64,000 nucleotides of DNA, taken from Acanthochlamys bracteata (Eukaryota; Streptophyta; Magnoliopsida; Pandanales; Velloziaceae). Location of the stretch: assembly GCA_019914995.1 (NCBI GenBank), contig CM034131.1:1798001-1862000 (forward strand). The letters run 5' to 3'. Below, one piece after another: positions 62,581 to 64,000 of the stretch. A model generated the notes under the pieces. It did no database searches. It was not told the DNA's origin and saw nothing but the letters and a program-made list of their open reading frames with translations. Every line of letters starts with the position of its first letter. The stretch's first letter is position 1. The translations under genes and the position numbers were made by a program.

Positions 62581-63992
62581 CTGTGGAAATTCATGGGACA
62601 TCACATTTATTCTAAGTAGAATCCGTAATTTCAGAATTATCTCGAAAGTTATCTGCATCAAGAGAAAGCATCTTCAGTATACAACAAATATTGCTCTAGA
62701 CAAGAACACGGCATAAACTTTCTGGGCACTCCAGCATCCTAAACAAGATAACTGAATACTGCAACAGCATATCAAACAGCAAATACAACAGTGAGTTGTA
62801 AAGTAATGCCTATTATGGAGTTCCTTGAAAAAGTTGGACAGGGAAAACAGAAACCAAGACAAAGTATGGTTACAACTTACAGTTACTTCAGGAAGCTTGA
62901 GATGATACATAATATACATATGATAAGCAACAGCATGCAGCAATACAGACCAGTTCAAATTACCATAACTATCCTCCTTACAGATGTCAATGGGTTTCAA
63001 CAGCCAGTGCTGTCTATATGGATACAAATTCTAGTATGTAAAGCTGATGAAGACCATTATTATCAATTTGTAGACACTCGATCAATATATACACAACCAT
63101 CCCTTATGACAATCCACTATCACGCAATTCCATTTTTAGAAACAAAAAATAAAAAGGAAGGATATTTAAACATTTAATATTCATCTGCTAAAATTTCATC
63201 ACTAATCTTTATAAGCCCAAATGCCCAATCCTCTTGAATGCATAAACTATGAGATTGCATCTCAAACCAAAATCAGATTGTTTCATATAAAATATTGCAG
63301 ACATATCTTGATACAACAACCTAAAACCTTTACATTTCAAAAAACTCTAACCCAATCCAAAGTACAAAACACAAGTGGCATTCCTTTGGTTAAACCATAA
63401 TTACATGTATAAAATTATTGAAACTTGTAGGAAAGGATAGAGATCACTTATAAATATCCTTTACATCCTAACTTACTGATGAGAATTCCTTCTCTAACAT
63501 CTCTTATGTTGGAGCATTAAACCTAATTTTTTTAATTCACAATAGTGGTCAAAATGAAATTAGGGGGAAAACTTAAAAATGAATAGAGTGCTTTACAATG
63601 TACAACAAATAAAAAGCTATCTCATGAAAGTGTACATTAAACAAGCAGACATTAAATACCAGACTAAATCACCACTTAAAGTTGGCTGGATAGGTAAAGA
63701 AGTGGAAATGTATGTTGTATCTTTCAAACTTCACTATCACAGACAATGTCAAAGTAAAATCTAGAACCGCATAGACTGCAGCTTCATATAATATGGATTT
63801 GGTATTTGACATGAGCTAGCTTTTAAGACATAACTAGAGATGTATATAGAAGATATTATACGCTACAAAATAAAGCTCATATCATTTGCCAAAATATGTA
63901 GGTAGTTCCAAAACTGCAAGTAACCAGGTCTCTATCACTTAGAATATAGAAACCATGAAGCTCATTATAGTTATATATTTCATCAGACTCAC
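62581..63992 (-). other. Probable intron(s) of the right-edge gene
   Basis: AT-rich sequence without a convincing exon on either strand; a plus-strand open frame at 62791-63177 shows no domain and is probably chance. Confidence 0.4.
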
Positions 63993-64000
63993 CTTTATCA
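63993..64000 (-). CDS. Edge of an exon cut by the window end
   Basis: The minus strand reads tgataaag followed by gtgagtctg, a near-perfect 5' splice site. Only eight bases of the exon are inside the window, so nothing can be said about the product. Confidence 0.35.

Overview
This is a gene-rich, AT-rich stretch of nuclear DNA from a flowering plant, very probably a eudicot. The evidence is long genes split by many GT-AG introns, plant-only protein families (starch phosphoglucan, water dikinase with a chloroplast transit peptide; FRA3-type inositol phosphatase; AKR13-type aldo-keto reductases), MITEs, degenerate LINEs and microsatellites. The species is not identifiable from the sequence alone. 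Exon models below were built by hand from splice sites, reading phase and recalled family consensus; no alignment was run.

Layout. (1) 1-5066, minus: 5' half of a type II inositol polyphosphate 5-phosphatase (FRA3-like WD40 domain); the catalytic half lies left of the window. Its 3.4 kb first intron carries a decayed LINE. (2) 5422-11027, plus: complete SRAP/HMCES-like abasic-site DNA-protein crosslink protein, sharing a 355 bp intergenic space with gene 1. (3) 11.0-16.0 kb: an 853 bp hAT-type MITE and several broken small membrane-protein fragments. (4) 16.04-27.72 kb: tandem segmental duplication (about 5.5 and 6.2 kb), each copy holding one intact 340-residue aldo-keto reductase on the minus strand; copy B later took a hAT-type MITE whose empty site survives in copy A. 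(5) 29119-42451, plus: complete 19-exon phosphoglucan, water dikinase (PWD/GWD3); its 2.9 kb intron 16 is packed with fold-back MITEs sitting in TA microsatellites. (6) 43434-44792, plus: complete Rho GDP-dissociation inhibitor. (7) 45874-48228, minus: two-exon, 360-residue membrane protein of unknown role. (8) 48744-51300: a terminal-inverted-repeat element apparently carrying a captured, broken cwf21-domain splicing-factor fragment and a diverged minisatellite. (9) 51.3-54.8 kb: repeat-like, non-coding, with a short MITE and a 4-copy tandem repeat. (10) 55696-61026, minus: complete R3H-SUZ RNA-binding protein, with another 853 bp hAT-type MITE in intron 4. (11) 62494-64000, minus: probable last exon(s) of a further gene entering from the right.

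The genes are ordinary housekeeping or metabolic loci without an operon-like link: DNA-damage protection, starch phosphorylation, ROP GTPase control, carbonyl reduction and RNA binding. I found no clear new multi-gene system. The most informative features are the AKR duplication with a datable transposon insertion, the gene-carrying terminal-repeat element, the hairpin MITE cluster inside PWD, and a C-terminal PCNA-binding motif on the HMCES-like protein.
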